Assembly (NCBI GenBank): GCA_904066235.2
Contig: CAJFCV020000001.1
Coordinates: 1,736,001 to 1,800,000 of the forward strand
Origin: Bursaphelenchus xylophilus
Taxonomy: Eukaryota; Nematoda; Chromadorea; Rhabditida; Aphelenchoididae
Length of the DNA: 64,000 bases
Reading direction: 5' to 3'
Position numbers and translations under genes: made by a program. The notes under the pieces are model-generated. The model saw only the letters and a list, made by a program, of their open reading frames with translations. It did not search any database and had not been told where the DNA came from. Below are positions 23,815-34,320 of the stretch, piece by piece (within the stretch, counting starts at the first letter, position 1; each line of letters starts with the position of its first letter).

Positions 23815-23957
23815 ATCAGTCTGTCGGGAAAGTAATGAACACTCTGTCGCAACGAAAATCGCCGCTAAGGAAATGAATTGTGTCGCAAAAAAATCAAATT
23901 GCTTTTTATTTCAGCGACGCGATTGGAAATTGTGCTCATTATTTTCGCGGCAGGCTA
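23815..23957. mobile_element. Family A element, left arm of the palindrome
   Basis: 143-bp copy starting TCAGTCTGTCGGGAAAGTAA. The right end is altered to TTTTCGCGGCAGGCT, and the same alteration (AGCCTGTCGCGAAAATAATG) is present in the mirrored copy. Confidence 0.85.
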
Positions 23958-24251
23958 AAAAAATACAGAGATTTGACTGTATGGCCTTTTTTTATAATGT
24001 TTAACCAAGCTTTAACCGAGATTTTTTTTGCGTTTCCAGCGACTTGAAAGAGTGAAAATTCTCATTATTTTCCCGACACACTGATATAAAACCTTGGCCA
24101 AAATTTTAGGCCAAAAAAGTGGCTTAGATTTTGGTGACATCCGGAACAAAATTTGATTAGCATTAACCAAGCCTTATCGAAATTTTGCATTTTCCAATTA
24201 TCGCAGCTTCCTTCGAAAAGGCTGAGCTAAAATTTTGAGGATTTGTTGCAT

Positions 24252-24445
24252 GGCCTAGTCCGTTAGAAAGTTGCTGGAGTGATTTTCGCGACATGCACTG
24301 TGCAAAAACAGGATTTCACTTTGCACTGTGCAGTTTCTTGCTTTTTGCACGGTGCAATAGGTTTCTCGGGCTGTCGCGCCCTGGCTTTTCTTGCTGAGTG
24401 TGAGTCGCGAAAATCACTCCAGCAATGTTCTAAACGGACTAGGCC
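24252..24445. mobile_element. GGCCTAGTCCGT element with GCACTGTGC motifs
   Basis: 194-bp element with inverted ends GGCCTAGTCCGTTAGAAAG and the complementary CTAAACGGACTAGGCC. Inside are TCGCGACATGCACTGTGCAA, a second GCACTGTGC and GCACGGTGC. It forms the loop of the surrounding palindrome. Confidence 0.8.
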
Positions 24446-24742
24446 ATTCAACAAATCCTCAAAATTTTAGCTCAACCTTTGCAAAGGAAGCTGCAATAAT
24501 TGGAAAATGCAAAATTTCGGTAAGGCTTGGTTAATTCTAATCAAATTTTTTTCCGGATGTCATCAAAATATAAGCCACTTTTTTGGCCTCAAATTTGGCC
24601 AAGGTTTTATTTCAGTCTGTCGGGAAAATAATGAGAATTTTCACTCTTTCAAGTCGCTGGAAACGCAAAAAAAAATCTCGGTTAAAAGTTGGTTAAACAT
24701 TATAAAAAAAGGCCAAACAGAAAATCTCTGTATTTTTTTAGC

Positions 24743-24887
24743 CTGTCGCGAAAATAATGAGCACAATTTCTAATCGCGTCGCTGAAATAAAAAGCAATTT
24801 GATTTTTTTGCGACACAATTCATTTCCTCAGCAGCGATGCGATTTTCGTTGCGACAGAGTGCTCATTATTTTCCCGACAGACTGATG
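24743..24887. mobile_element. Family A element, right arm of the palindrome
   Basis: Mirror copy of the 23815-23957 element, ending CATTATTTTCCCGACAGACT and then GATGACTCAGTTTTAGAC, the complement of the left-arm flank. Confidence 0.85.
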
Positions 24888-25111
24888 ACTCAGTTTTAGA
24901 CCCGATTTTTTTGATCTCCCCCAAAAGTTTTACCATGTTTGCCAAGACTCGACGTTGCGAACGGACTAGTATGGCCTATACAAAAAATGTTTGCCGGATT
25001 TGAGGTAAATCGACCTGTCGATTTTCGAGCATCCCACTTTTCAAAAACTAGCCAAAAAGGGTTCCAAAAAGTTCTCCAAAATCCCAATTTTCCTCATCAT
25101 TCCTCTCCTCA

Positions 25112-25260
25112 ACGATGATTATCATAATTTCTGGCCTTCGTCTTCTCCGGAGGATCGCCCCGATCCACAGAGATCTTGACCAGCGATATGGCGCAACAGG
25201 ACAATCCCAGCTTGTCCTTGCAGCACGCTTCGCATCGCCTCAGCGGCCAATTTCTCACTC
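25112..25260 (-). CDS. Possible cysteine-rich 3' exon
   Basis: The minus strand reads a basic peptide with two vicinal cysteine pairs (RRCEACCKDKLGLSCCAISL), ending ARNYDNHR-stop. It is richer in GC than the surrounding DNA. No confident acceptor or upstream exon was found, and a second frame is also open. It may be a small gene, a remnant or chance. Confidence 0.2.
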
Positions 25261-25600
25261 TCAAGTGCCAAAAAACGATTGCATCAATTAGTTGTGCAAT
25301 CCAAACATTTCTGATGAGGTAAAAGTTTAACGTAATTGGGACAAAAATAAAAATTTTTACACTCAAACTTTACGAATTTGGAGGGAATTTAAATAATTTT
25401 TTCCGGATTAATCCAAAAGTTACAGTATACAATTGGATTGATTAGAGAGTTGATAGCTAGAGGAAATTAAATTTTTGCCCGTCTCGGCTTAATGGCAAGA
25501 TCTGATTCTTCCAGAATCCGTTTTTTAAATATGATTTTGCACAAGTTGAGGTTAAAATTTTACAAAAATAAAAAATAATTTTTTTCTTGCCTAAAATTTT

Positions 25601-26411
25601 GGCAGGCTCTTCGAAACTCACGATCAAAGTGAAATGTTTCTATAAAAGATCGATTTTTCACCGCGCAGTAGTCGGAGAGATATGCCAAAGCACGTCAATC
25701 CAGCGCATTTCCTGAACCGTTTCGAAACTTCGTATCGTTTTCATTGATTTAAAAGAGAGACGAAATGTCGCGAAATTATCGGCACTTTTTCTCGTTCGAA
25801 ATAATTCCTTTTTCTCGAAAAGGGAGAAGAAAGATAAGAAAATGCGTTTTATCGGATAGTGACATTTCGTTTTGAACGAATCACCAAAAAGGGGCGGGAA
25901 ATTTTTTGTTCTATTTTGGATTGACGTGCAAAGTGTTTTTTCATACCGTCTCTCCTCATTTTACACAGTCTCTCGTCTGCAAAAACCGTTCGATATCTCA
26001 AATGTCCTTGCAAAGGGCGAGCTAAAATTTTGAGGGATTGATGTGTAGCCTAGCAGAGTGATCGGTGCAAAATTTGAGGAAAATCCGAGAGTTGGGAGAC
26101 TCTTAAAACGAGATTCTTTGAAATTTATAAACCAAAAACTCAAAAAATCTCGTTTTAAGGGTCTTCCAACTCTCGAATTTTCCTCAAATTTTGCACCTAT
26201 GATCCTTCCAGGTCACAGATCAATTTCTCAAAATTTTAGCTCACGCTTTGCAAGGAGATTGGAAATATCCAACGGTCTTTTCACACGAGAGATTATGTAA
26301 AATGAGGAGACGGGAAGAGTAAAAATTTTGGTGCATCTCTCCTACTAATTCGCGGTGAAAATGGACCTTGTAGAAACATTTTACCCCGAGCTTTGAAGAA
26401 CCTGCCGGATT
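25601..26411. repeat. 0.8-kb palindrome interrupted by a 240-bp element
   Basis: The ends GGCAGGCTCTTCGAAAC and CTTTGAAGAACCTGCCGG are complementary. The inner axis lies near 26130, where TCTTAAAACGAGAT mirrors ATCTCGTTTTAAGG. The arms are symmetric only after removing the 25690-25929 insert in the left arm. The inner part resembles family D (CTCTCCTCATTTTACACAGT, GCTAAAATTTTGAGG). Confidence 0.7.
25690..25929. mobile_element. 240-bp element with GCACGTCAATCCA termini
   Basis: Inverted ends GCACGTCAATCCA and TGGATTGACGTGC bound about 240 bp with no reading frame. AAA occurs on both outer sides and may be the target duplication. It is inserted into the left arm of the surrounding palindrome. 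Confidence 0.7.
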
Positions 26412-26429
26412 TTTAGTATCAAAATATTT

Positions 26430-26643
26430 GCAATATGGTTTTTACCGGTTTATGAACCAAAAGCTCAAAAAATCTCGTTTTAAGAGTCTTCCAACTCTTG
26501 GATTTCCCTTAAATTTTTCACCCACGATCCTTCTAGGCTACATATCAATTCCTCAAAATTTTAGCTCACGCTTTGCAAGGACATTGGAAATATCTAACAA
26601 TCTTTGCAGACAAAAAAAGTATGTAAAATGAGGAGAAGAGAAA
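26430..26643. repeat. Extra half copy of the 25.6-26.4 kb palindrome arm
   Basis: AAATCTCGTTTTAAGAGTCT, then AAAATTTTAGCTCACGCTTT and ATGTAAAATGAGGAGAAGAG repeat the right arm of the neighbouring palindrome in direct orientation. Confidence 0.7.
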
Positions 26644-26980
26644 AAATTGGTGTAAATTTTGCACCCATGATCCTCTATACAGCCCACATATCAAATACAA
26701 ATTCTCCAGAAAATATGAAATACGAGAGTCCAATAATCCTGGAGACTCTCGCATCTACGTATCTCATCCCAATTTGGCGGCCCATTTTTTATACGGTAGC
26801 CCATAATCTGCAATAAACGAAGAATAGGGCCGAAACTATTGAGGGGATTAGAAATTGGAATGGTAAACAGAACGGGATTTGCGTGGCATCCATGTCATGC
26901 CGTTGCATAATAAAAATTCCTACAAATTTTTACGAACTTATTTGGCGATAAATTGAACAAATGGGGTGAAAATCAAGAAT

Positions 26981-27451
26981 TTTGTTGGGAAAATAATGTG
27001 AATCGTTGTTCCTATCATTATTTTGCGACGGCTAGCCACGTCTTTGACGCAAGATTTTACTGCGACAAATCCACATAATTTTCCCGACAGAAGCACTTTG
27101 TCGGGAAAATAATGTGGATCGTTGTTCCTATCATTATTTTGCGACGGCTAGCCACGTCTTTGATACAAGGTTTTGCTGCGACAAATCCACATAATTTTCC
27201 CGACAGAAGCACTTTGTCGGGAAAATAATGTGGATCGTTGTTCCTATCATTATTTTGCGACGGCTAGCCACGTCTTTGATACAAGGTTTTGCTGCGACAA
27301 ATCCACATAATTTTCCCGACAGAAGGATTTTGTCGGGAAAATAATGTGGATCATCATGCCTTGAAATTTCCTATCATCGTATTGCGAAGGCTAGCCGGTC
27401 TTTTTACGAGAGACTTTGCTGCAGCAAATCGGCATTATTTTCCCGACAGAC
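26981..27451. repeat. Four tandem 116-bp hairpin units
   Basis: Units start at 26981, 27097, 27213 and 27329, with exact 116-bp spacing. Each begins TTTGTCGGGAAAATAATG and ends CATAATTTTCCCGACAGA, so each unit is itself a TIR element. The middle two are nearly identical, the first has a TTGGG end, and the fourth is diverged in the middle and ends in a family A terminus. Confidence 0.9.
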
Positions 27452-27456
27452 TAACA

Positions 27457-27612
27457 TCAATCTGTCGGGAAAATAATGAGCAATGTCGCTGCGCCGATCG
27501 GGCAGAAACGAAAAGCAGTTTGATTTTCTCCGCAACACAACTCATTTCCTCGGCGGCGATCACAATTTTCGCTGCGACAGAGTGCTCATTATTTTGCCGA
27601 CAGACTGATAAA
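27457..27612. mobile_element. Family A element
   Basis: 156-bp copy directly abutting the 116-bp tandem array. The left end is TCAATCTGTCGGGAAAATAA and the right end TTATTTTGCCGACAGACTGA. Confidence 0.88.
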
Positions 27613-28151
27613 ATCTTCGGCACATAGATGAGCCACAAGTGAGCCATAAAAGTATTAGCGAACGTCATCGCTCTCAAAACAGGGGCTCTGGGAATTTTGC
27701 GGATTCCTGAGTCAGTAGACGGGAATAGCAGGGATAAGAATGTTATTTTTGCGATTCGCATTCGCGGAACGGTCCGCCGACGGATTACCATGCGGTCTGC
27801 AAATACCAAAGAGTATCGAAAGCTTGTCTGAAGGCGGTTGAAACATCATCTTATATGGGAGAGATCTGAAAACAGAGAATATTAGGCTATATTTGATTGG
27901 TGGGAAATCGCGGAAAAACATAGTAAGAAATTTCGCGAGAAAATAGTGGAATAAAAGATACATACTTGGGGCAAAAAGTCCTGAGAATTTGTACAGTGCC
28001 TCCCAGGCAAGGGTTGATGGAAAAAATGGTAAGGAGACCCAAGGTAAAATTTTTTACATACTGCAAAATTTAGAGAACATCTGAGCCAAAGCGTTTTTTC
28101 TATCTGCCAAAAAAAGCCCTCAAATTAAGTTTTAGTACTCTAAAACTTAAT
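27613..28151. other. Unique-looking noncoding stretch
   Basis: A moderately GC block at 27630-27860 is followed by AT-rich sequence. No supported coding region or repeat was recognised, except a short TTAAGTTTTA-containing flank also seen beside the 38325 family A copy. Confidence 0.4.
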
Positions 28152-28304
28152 TTCAGTCTGTCGGGAAAATAATGAGCACAATGGTGCTGCGCCAATCTCG
28201 TCGCTGAAGTGAAAAGCATTTTTATTTTCTCCGCGACACAATCCATTTTCTCATGCGATTTTCGACTCGACAGTGTGCTCATTATTTTCCCGACAGACTG
28301 ATAA
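28152..28304. mobile_element. Family A element
   Basis: 153-bp copy with intact termini TTCAGTCTGTCGGGAAAATA and TATTTTCCCGACAGACTGAT. Confidence 0.9.
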
Positions 28305-28860
28305 AAAAAAAAGAAAATTCAGAAAGGCGGCTCCAAACCGGCTTATCACTTGGTCTTTGCGTTATGTGCAGCATCCCTCAACGGATTATGCCGTTTATAA
28401 TTTATCCTCTCTAGTTATAATGTCACGACAACTTCCGGCTTTGTATTTGCAATAACACTAAATCCACAGATGGATGTGTGTGAGCAGCTTGAATAGCAGC
28501 GATTTCTGAAAAATCAGCCGGCCGAAAACAGATTAGAAATTTTGTGGATATCACTATCATCTCGACTTTCCTCAAGTTACTACATCATAATTACCGCATC
28601 ATAATCTGCCGGCTTTTCACTGACATCATTTTGAATACATATATAGTCGATCTCTACTCTGGGCCGGCTTAATTCGACCATCGCTTCCGATGCTCAGCCG
28701 AATCATCCATCCGTCGTATTCGAGCCCCACGGGGCTTATGCTGTTTATACGGAAGGTTGGTGAAATGTCAAGCAGTTTTCCACTCAATATTTACACGGTT
28801 TGAATCTGTTTTTCGTATATTTTTAAACGTATTCTTTGTTGATTTTTTTTGTAAAACGTC
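28305..28860. other. Unique noncoding stretch
   Basis: No family member or gene is seen. The GC-richer segments with CCGGC (28390-28740) look unlike the mobile elements, and would be worth testing for conservation as a distal Sox regulatory region. Confidence 0.4.
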
Positions 28861-29011
28861 TTATCAGTCTGTCGGGAAAATAATAAGCACAATGTCGTAG
28901 CGAAGATCGTATGATAAAATGAATTGTGTCGCGGCAAAATCAGCTTGTTTTTAACTTCAGCGACGCAATCAGCGTACCAGCATTGTGCTCTTTATTTCCC
29001 CGACAGTCTGA
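28861..29011. mobile_element. Family A element
   Basis: 151-bp copy starting TTATCAGTCTGTCGGGAAAA. The right end is altered (TTTATTTCCCCGACAGTCTG). Confidence 0.85.
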
Positions 29012-29019
29012 AATTTGCT

Positions 29020-29160
29020 CCAAGTCGGCGAAGGTATGGGCAAAAAGCGTTTTTCTCTCTGATCGCAATGTTTCTCCGCTTGTTGCCGGTTCTCTCAAAG
29101 ATTGTTGAATTTCTCGGCTGCTGCTGCAAAGCGCAAGCTAAAATTTGAGGGAATTTGCGT
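29020..29160. repeat. Family D fragment
   Basis: AAAAAGCGTTTTTCTCTCTG, TCTCTCAAAGATTGTTGAAT and GCAAAGCGCAAGCTAAAATT match the interior of family D. Both termini are missing. Confidence 0.6.
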
Positions 29161-29210
29161 TTAACGATAAATACAAATTCTCTGTGGACTTCAGACCCAA
29201 GAAGGTCTTG

Positions 29211-29367
29211 TCAGTCTGTCGGGAAAATAATGAGCACTCTGTCGCATCACGAATTGCGCCGCTGAGGATGAATTGTGTCGTGACGGTTTGATTTTGTCAC
29301 GACACAATTCATTCTCTCGTGCGGTTTTCGATCCGGCATTCTGCTCATTATTTTCCCGACGGACCAA
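29211..29367. mobile_element. Family A element
   Basis: 157-bp copy. The centre is an inverted repeat of GAATTGTGTCGTGACGG. The right end ATTTTCCCGACGGACCA is diverged. Confidence 0.85.
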
Positions 29368-29594
29368 TCTTTTTCGTTTCCATTGCTCTTCAAAAATACC
29401 GTTTCTTTGTTCCCGAAATGCGATCGCAATTTTCCTGTCCACCCATGGGTGGGCAGGTGCCGCCGCGGACTCAAAGGCACTCTCCCTGGAGAGTTACCTT
29501 AAATCACAACGAATTCCAGGTCCTCAACGTCAACGTGAGATCAATTCGAAGCGTGGAAACGAAAATGGAACTACATGATGAAGGATGGAACTAA

Positions 29595-29756
29595 GAAAAA
29601 GACGAGGGAAGATGGGAACAGCGATTGTTGGAGTGGACACCTCCGTATACACGAAAACTTGGGCGTTCAAGAACGAGCTGGACCGATGACTTTCGCAGAC
29701 ACTATGGCCCGTTATGGAAGCATTTTATGCTGGCTAAACAGTGGAAATCATTCTAA
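29595..29756 (+). pseudogene. 3' remnant of an RTE-like non-LTR retrotransposon
   Basis: A frame of about 53 codons reads LLEWTPPYTRKLGRSRTSW, then TDDFRRHYGPLWKHFMLAKQW. This matches the well-known C-terminal tail of LINE reverse-transcriptase proteins (LEW-x-P...GR-x-x-T-x-W-x-D-D...W...A). The upstream reverse transcriptase is absent in any frame I can read, so only the tail survives. It lies directly left of a CAGTGACGG element. Confidence 0.7.
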
Positions 29757-29809
29757 TCCTTCTCAGATTTGCTTCAAAGTTTGCATATGGACTCGAAAGC
29801 AGTCAAGTA

Positions 29810-30029
29810 CAGTGACGGACCTGAATCAGTCTACGAAAACGTACCATTTTGCATCCAGGAAGCATCAAAAAATGTAGCAAAATACCTCCAAGTGAACAAA
29901 CTCCGATTTTCAAAAGCTATTTCAAAACGGAGTTTTTTTTAGTTGGAGAGGGAGACATTTTGCTACATTTTTTGAAACTTCCCGGATGCAAAAGGTATCT
30001 TTTTTGGCACTATATCAGATCCGTTACTG
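29810..30029. mobile_element. CAGTGACGG TIR element, complete copy
   Basis: 220-bp element with ends CAGTGACGGACCTGAATCAG and CTGATATAG...CCGTTACTG-type complement, flanked by TA on both sides. The arms are almost fully inverted (ACGTACCATTTTGCATCCAG mirrored on the right). A Tc1/mariner-type MITE is likely. Confidence 0.85.
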
Positions 30030-30629
30030 TAGTGTTTATAAACTGAAATTTATACACGATGAAGTGCCCAGCATCATCGACTTTCCCAGCCCCATCTCTA
30101 CCGAGAATCTCTTCAACATTTTTCGTTTTTATCAACATTTTTGTTACCATAGCCGTGTATCAAACATCCCAGCGGAAATTCGTCCGCGAGTTTCCGCTGT
30201 TTTCAGGCTATATTTTTAGCCGCTGCGCCGGCGCTTACAACCCTCCTTCTTGTACGTAAATTGTAATCCGGTCCGCATTAGGGGCGCGGTGACGGCGATT
30301 AGCGGCGGGCCCAATTAATTCCGCCCAATAAAAATTTGCGGCACAAACGCTGACGCACGCCCGGCGGGCGAACAACAAATTTGTGAATGAGCGGATTAGG
30401 GCATTAAGCAGAATTAGGGCCGGAGGGTGGAAGGGAGATCGGATGTCCGCCCCACAGCGGAATTTTCACACCAAAACCGCGGAAAGCGGGCGGCAATTGA
30501 CGCGCGGGAAGTGATAGCATCCGCTGAGGTGCGGGAACAGCGGTTTCACAAGCAGTTTAATGAGAAATTTCATCCGAAACCTGGCGAGAATGAGGATACG
30601 GACGTAATCCCTCGTTGCTCTACCATAAC
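30030..30629. other. Unique, GC-richer noncoding stretch
   Basis: 30200-30520 contains several GGCGGGC/CCGGCGGGC segments and no family member. I see no domain in any frame. It could be regulatory. Confidence 0.4.
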
Positions 30630-30784
30630 TCAGTCTGTCGGGAAAATAATGAGCACAATGTCGATGCGCCGATCGTGTCGCTGAAGTGAAAAAAAAATGA
30701 TTTTTCCGCGACACAATTCATTTTCTCGGCGACGATGCGATTTTCGATGCGACAGAGTGCTCATTATTTTCCCGACAGACTGAT
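30630..30784. mobile_element. Family A element
   Basis: 155-bp copy with both ends intact (CAGTCTGTCGGGAAAATAAT; ATTATTTTCCCGACAGACTG). Confidence 0.9.
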
Positions 30785-30889
30785 GAATTCCCATTGCGGA
30801 CTGGTCAACGGACGGCTCGAGAAGGTCGTCGCGACAAAAAAGAAAAAAATTGATTTGTCGCAGCGAAAAAGTGGAATCGGGGAAAAAAC

Positions 30890-31080
30890 AAAAATGCACT
30901 GTGCAAATGGTGTTTTTTGCCAAATGCACTGTGCAACGCACTTTATTTTTTGAGATTTTCGAAGCTTCGCGTCAAAACCCGCAAAGAAAACAAGTGCACT
31001 GTGCAAGCTCACTTTTTGGCTGGATGCACGGTGCAAAACGTTTTTTTCAAAGTATCGCAAGAAATGCACAGTGCAGAGAC
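30890..31080. repeat. Cluster of GCACTGTGC motifs
   Basis: Six motifs of the form GCAC-N-GTGC or TGCACAGTGC lie in 190 bp (GCACTGTGCAAATGG, GCACTGTGCAACGCAC, GCACTGTGCAAGCTC, GCACGGTGCAAAACG, TGCACAGTGCAGAG). They lie directly before the GGCTCC element. Confidence 0.7.
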
Positions 31081-31125
31081 GGAAAAAATTCAAAAGTTTG
31101 TCGCGGGTAGTCTCACAATCAGTCA

Positions 31126-31478
31126 GAGATTGCCACGATCAAAATTTTGGCTCCGGCTCCGGTTCTTTGCTCCCAGAGCCGGCGCCGAGGCCAAATTTGC
31201 AGCTCCGGCTCCGGTTCTTGGCTCCGTGCAAAATTTAAAAAGGCCTCCGGCTCCGAATCCCGGCTCCTATGCAAAATGTATTTTAAAAATATTTTTCCAA
31301 AAATAAAAGTTATTAGTGCCAGAGATCACACAGCCAATGTTTTTGCAGTCAAGTCACATGCAGTGTTTTTCAGGCAATTTGGTTTAACAAGATCACGAAA
31401 TTTGTACTTTTCTGACCGCTGGGAAGCCTAGCCGCTCAGAGCCAGAGCCAAGAGCCGGCTCCGGAGCCGTGGCAATCT
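31126..31478. mobile_element. GGCTCC-rich TIR element, copy 1
   Basis: Ends are AGAGATTGCCACGATCAAAA and the complementary CGTGGCAATCTCT. Both subterminal regions consist of irregular GGCTCC/GGAGCC hexamers. The middle (AGATCACACAGCCAATGTTT, then GGTTTAACAAGATCAC) matches the copy at 52722 in the opposite orientation. Confidence 0.8.
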
Positions 31479-31484
31479 CTGGTC

Positions 31485-31510
31485 TCAGTCTGTCGCGAAA
31501 ATAATGAGCA
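31485..31510. mobile_element. Family A left-end fragment
   Basis: Only CAGTCTGTCGCGAAAATAAT remains, with the C variant that is also seen in the 24-kb palindrome. The DNA to its right up to 31640 repeats part of that palindrome's arm. Confidence 0.65.
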
Positions 31511-31640
31511 CCAACTCGTCCAAGTGGCTTTTTTTGCTGTCGCTCAGAACTTCAAATAAGCCTTGGCAAATCCTAATCAAATTTTGTTCCGGATGTCACC
31601 AAAGTCCTTCCTTTAGCCTAAAATTTTGGTCAAGGTTTTT

Positions 31641-31805
31641 TATCAGTCTGTCGGGAAAATAATGAGGACATTGTCGCTGCGCCAATCACGTCGCTGAAGT
31701 CAAAAAAAAAAGCAATTCGATTTTGTCACGACACAATTCATTTTCTCGACGACGATGCTATTTTCGATACCACCGAGTGCTCATTATTTTTCCGACAAAC
31801 TGATA
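31641..31805. mobile_element. Family A element
   Basis: 165-bp copy. The right end is slightly altered (TTTTTCCGACAAACTGATAA). Confidence 0.87.
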
Positions 31806-32856
31806 AAGAGCTTTCTGGGGGCGGAATGTCAACTAAAAATCAAAAATCGGAATGTGCGTCAAAGCAAACGGTATGTTTGCTCGGATTTCGACGGTTATCC
31901 TCCCAAATGCAGCGGCCCAACGCAGCGGATAAACGCTTTGTTTGTTCCAGACAACTTAATTGACCAGAAAGGCCGATTAATTGTGGCAAAAGTCACGTTC
32001 CAAAAAGAATTTTGGCGTACTGTAAGGAGGGATGAGATTATCCTTCAAAACACCGGCTTTGAATGAAAAAACGCGGCCAGGTTTTGAAAGCTATAGGTGA
32101 ATGATAGTGCGTGGAAGTCGTAGAGGTAGCTTATTTACTGAGTGACAAAATTTGGTCTTTCTTAGTGCCAAAATTTGACATTTTTTGGCAAAAATTGAAT
32201 TTTTTTCGAGATTTTTTTGGTTTTTTGATAAAAAATGGAATTTCTCAGAGTATGACCTACGGATTTTGATAAAACTTGGCATATGTTAAGGTTATAGGTT
32301 CTAAAATCATACTTCAAATTTTTAACTGGCCCTCTGCAACGTCCTTTGAGATTTTTAAGTTACAAAATCTCAAAAACCGATTTTTTTTTTGAATTTTTGG
32401 CAAATACAAAAATCGAGCTCTACTGAATTCAAATTTTTATAAAATAGACCCCAACGACATGAAAGACTCATTTCTTACCCAGAAATATCCAAAAAATAAA
32501 GAAAAATGAAGCAAAATCCCTCGAGTTTGTGACTTCCTGGATAACCCAAAAGGTGTCTATGTAATTGTAAAGTATGCAAGAATTCCGAGAAGACAATTTC
32601 AAGATTAGCCTAAAAAATTATTTTGGGATTTCTTGTTTTCTTTTCACCCCGGAGGTCAGGAAAATTTGCATCACTTTTGTTTTTGAAATTTCTTATTTTT
32701 TTTGTCGGAATTTTTTGAAATAAAAAACGCATTTCTTGATAACGAATCAAAAAATGAAAAATTTGCGCTTCGAAATTTAAAAATTTTTTTGTTTTTTTTC
32801 TGTATAACGCAAACAAGTACGCTTTTTTGCAATTGTTTTTGATTTTTTGGATGTTT
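31806..32856. other. AT-rich noncoding stretch
   Basis: A short non-AT-rich block at 31810-32060 has an open frame without recognisable features. The rest is low-complexity AT-rich DNA with AAAATC-type repeats. No gene is supported. Confidence 0.4.
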
Positions 32857-33013
32857 TATCAGTCTGTCGGGAAAATAATGAGCACAATGTCGCTGAGCCA
32901 ATCGCGTCGCTAAAGCGAAAAGCAATTTGATTTTGCCGCGACACAACTCATTTTCTCGGCGACGATGCGATTTTCGATGCTACAGAGTGCTCATTATTTT
33001 TCCGACAGGCTAT
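32857..33013. mobile_element. Family A element
   Basis: 157-bp copy. The right end reads TATTTTTCCGACAGGCT. Confidence 0.88.
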
Positions 33014-33691
33014 AGTTCTGCTTGAATTTAAAAAAACTGAAACAATTTTTTCGCAGAAAAAAAATTTTTTTTTTTTTGACAATTCTAAATTTTCAATCCC
33101 TTATTATATATGCTCTTTAAAGTTTAAAAATTTGAAAAATGTGTATAATAGTTTTCCGGATTAGCATTTCCCAAAAAACTAACACCAACTACTAATCTGA
33201 ACCTTATACCGCTGATAACAACCAACTTGTTCGAGGATAATCCTCAAAGTTCCTTTCGAAAATTTGGCCCGAATTTTTGGAATTTTCGAATTCAACTTAT
33301 GTAGTCTCACCGGTGATTAATGCACCTCCAGAAGTCGGGATTGGCGAGCAAAAATCCCTGAGGGGATTAAAAACCAACCCTGTCGGAGTGTCTGCCGGAA
33401 GTCTTAAAATAAAGTTATAATATTTTTAACATCTATGCACATATTGTGAAAGGAAACTGCGGATATTCGTGGGTGATTCCGCTATTAATATACGACTTAT
33501 CTCCATAGTGAAGCAATTAATCAGTCTTTTTGGATATGATTAATATCAAATGGGATTACCGTAATCCCAAGTGAAAAATGGTGGAAAAACTGGGCAAATT
33601 AAGAGTGTGTGCCGCTTCGATTTTAACAAAAGGTGGCACAGATTACACGTATACCTTCCTAAGGCATACGAGAGATTTTTTTATTGCCTTT

Positions 33692-33810
33692 TATCCGTCT
33701 GTCGGGAAAATAATGAGGAAAAGCAATTCGACTGAGAATTGGTTATTTCAAGGACCACAACTGCTAGCCCAAGGAAACAAATGAGCTGTCAGTCTGTCGG
33801 GAAAATAATG
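33692..33810. mobile_element. Two lone family A left ends
   Basis: GTCTGTCGGGAAAATAATGA occurs at 33693 and again at about 33789. The second is followed by CTCCTATCATCC, which resembles the interior of the 116-bp units at 27 kb rather than family A. Confidence 0.7.
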
Positions 33811-33910
33811 ACGAGTCCTGAGGCCTTGGAATCTCCTATCATCCCTGCACATTTATATGAACGCACGAGCTTGCCAAAAAAAAATCCACGTAATTTACAT
33901 CGCTACTAGT

Positions 33911-34066
33911 ATTAGTCCGTCGGGAAAATAATGAGTACAATGTTGATGCCCCGATAGCGTCGCTGAAGTGAAAAGCAATTGGATTTTCTCCGCGACAAGG
34001 TTCATTTTTTGGTCTGCGATGAGATTTTCAATGCGACAGAGTGCTCATTATTTTCGCGACAGACTC
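33911..34066. mobile_element. Family A element
   Basis: 156-bp copy (TAGTCCGTCGGGAAAATAAT; TATTTTCGCGACAGACTC). Confidence 0.87.
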
Positions 34067-34104
34067 AGTGCACTTACAGGTTAGCTTTGTCAGCCTTTTT
34101 TCGG

Positions 34105-34320
34105 ACTGTGCATTTTTCGCCGCGACTCCGTCAAAAATCGCTTTTGTCGCGCGACATTTTTGTGGCACAGTGCAGAATTTCAAATGCACAGTGCAAAATG
34201 AAAAAATGCGGCCTTTGCACGGTGCAAAAAATCAACGAATTTTTCCAATGTCGCGCGACAAAGCTGCACAGTGCGTTTTTCGTTCGCACCGTGCTGATTG
34301 TTTGTCGCATTTGGCATGCC
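34105..34320. repeat. GCACNGTGC motif cluster with TGTCGCGCGACA palindromes
   Basis: Six GCAC/GTGC motifs and two TCGCGCGACA palindromes (34147 and 34251) lie in 200 bp. The two halves mirror one another roughly around 34200, so this may be a decayed TIR element of the GCACTGTGC class. Confidence 0.6.

Larger units (their letters stand above)
23735..24962. repeat. 1.2-kb palindrome with nested elements in both arms
   Basis: Left arm 23735-24251 and right arm about 24446-24962 are inverted copies centred near 24350, with the 24252-24445 element as the loop. Both arms carry the same family A copy (23815-23957 mirrored at about 24743-24887), the same single family A terminus (24061-24086 mirrored at 24614-24640), and the same flanking unique-looking DNA (AACATGGTGGAACTTTTGGG mirrored near 24920). 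Confidence 0.85.

Noticed and set aside
26981..27451. CRISPR-like appearance of regularly spaced repeats
   Set aside because: The whole 116-bp unit including the 'spacers' is repeated, each unit is a hairpin, and the genome is eukaryotic with introns.
31147..31431. Frames across the GGCTCC hexamer region
   Set aside because: They lie inside a TIR element and reflect hexamer periodicity (reading Ala-Pro or Gly-Ser type repeats).
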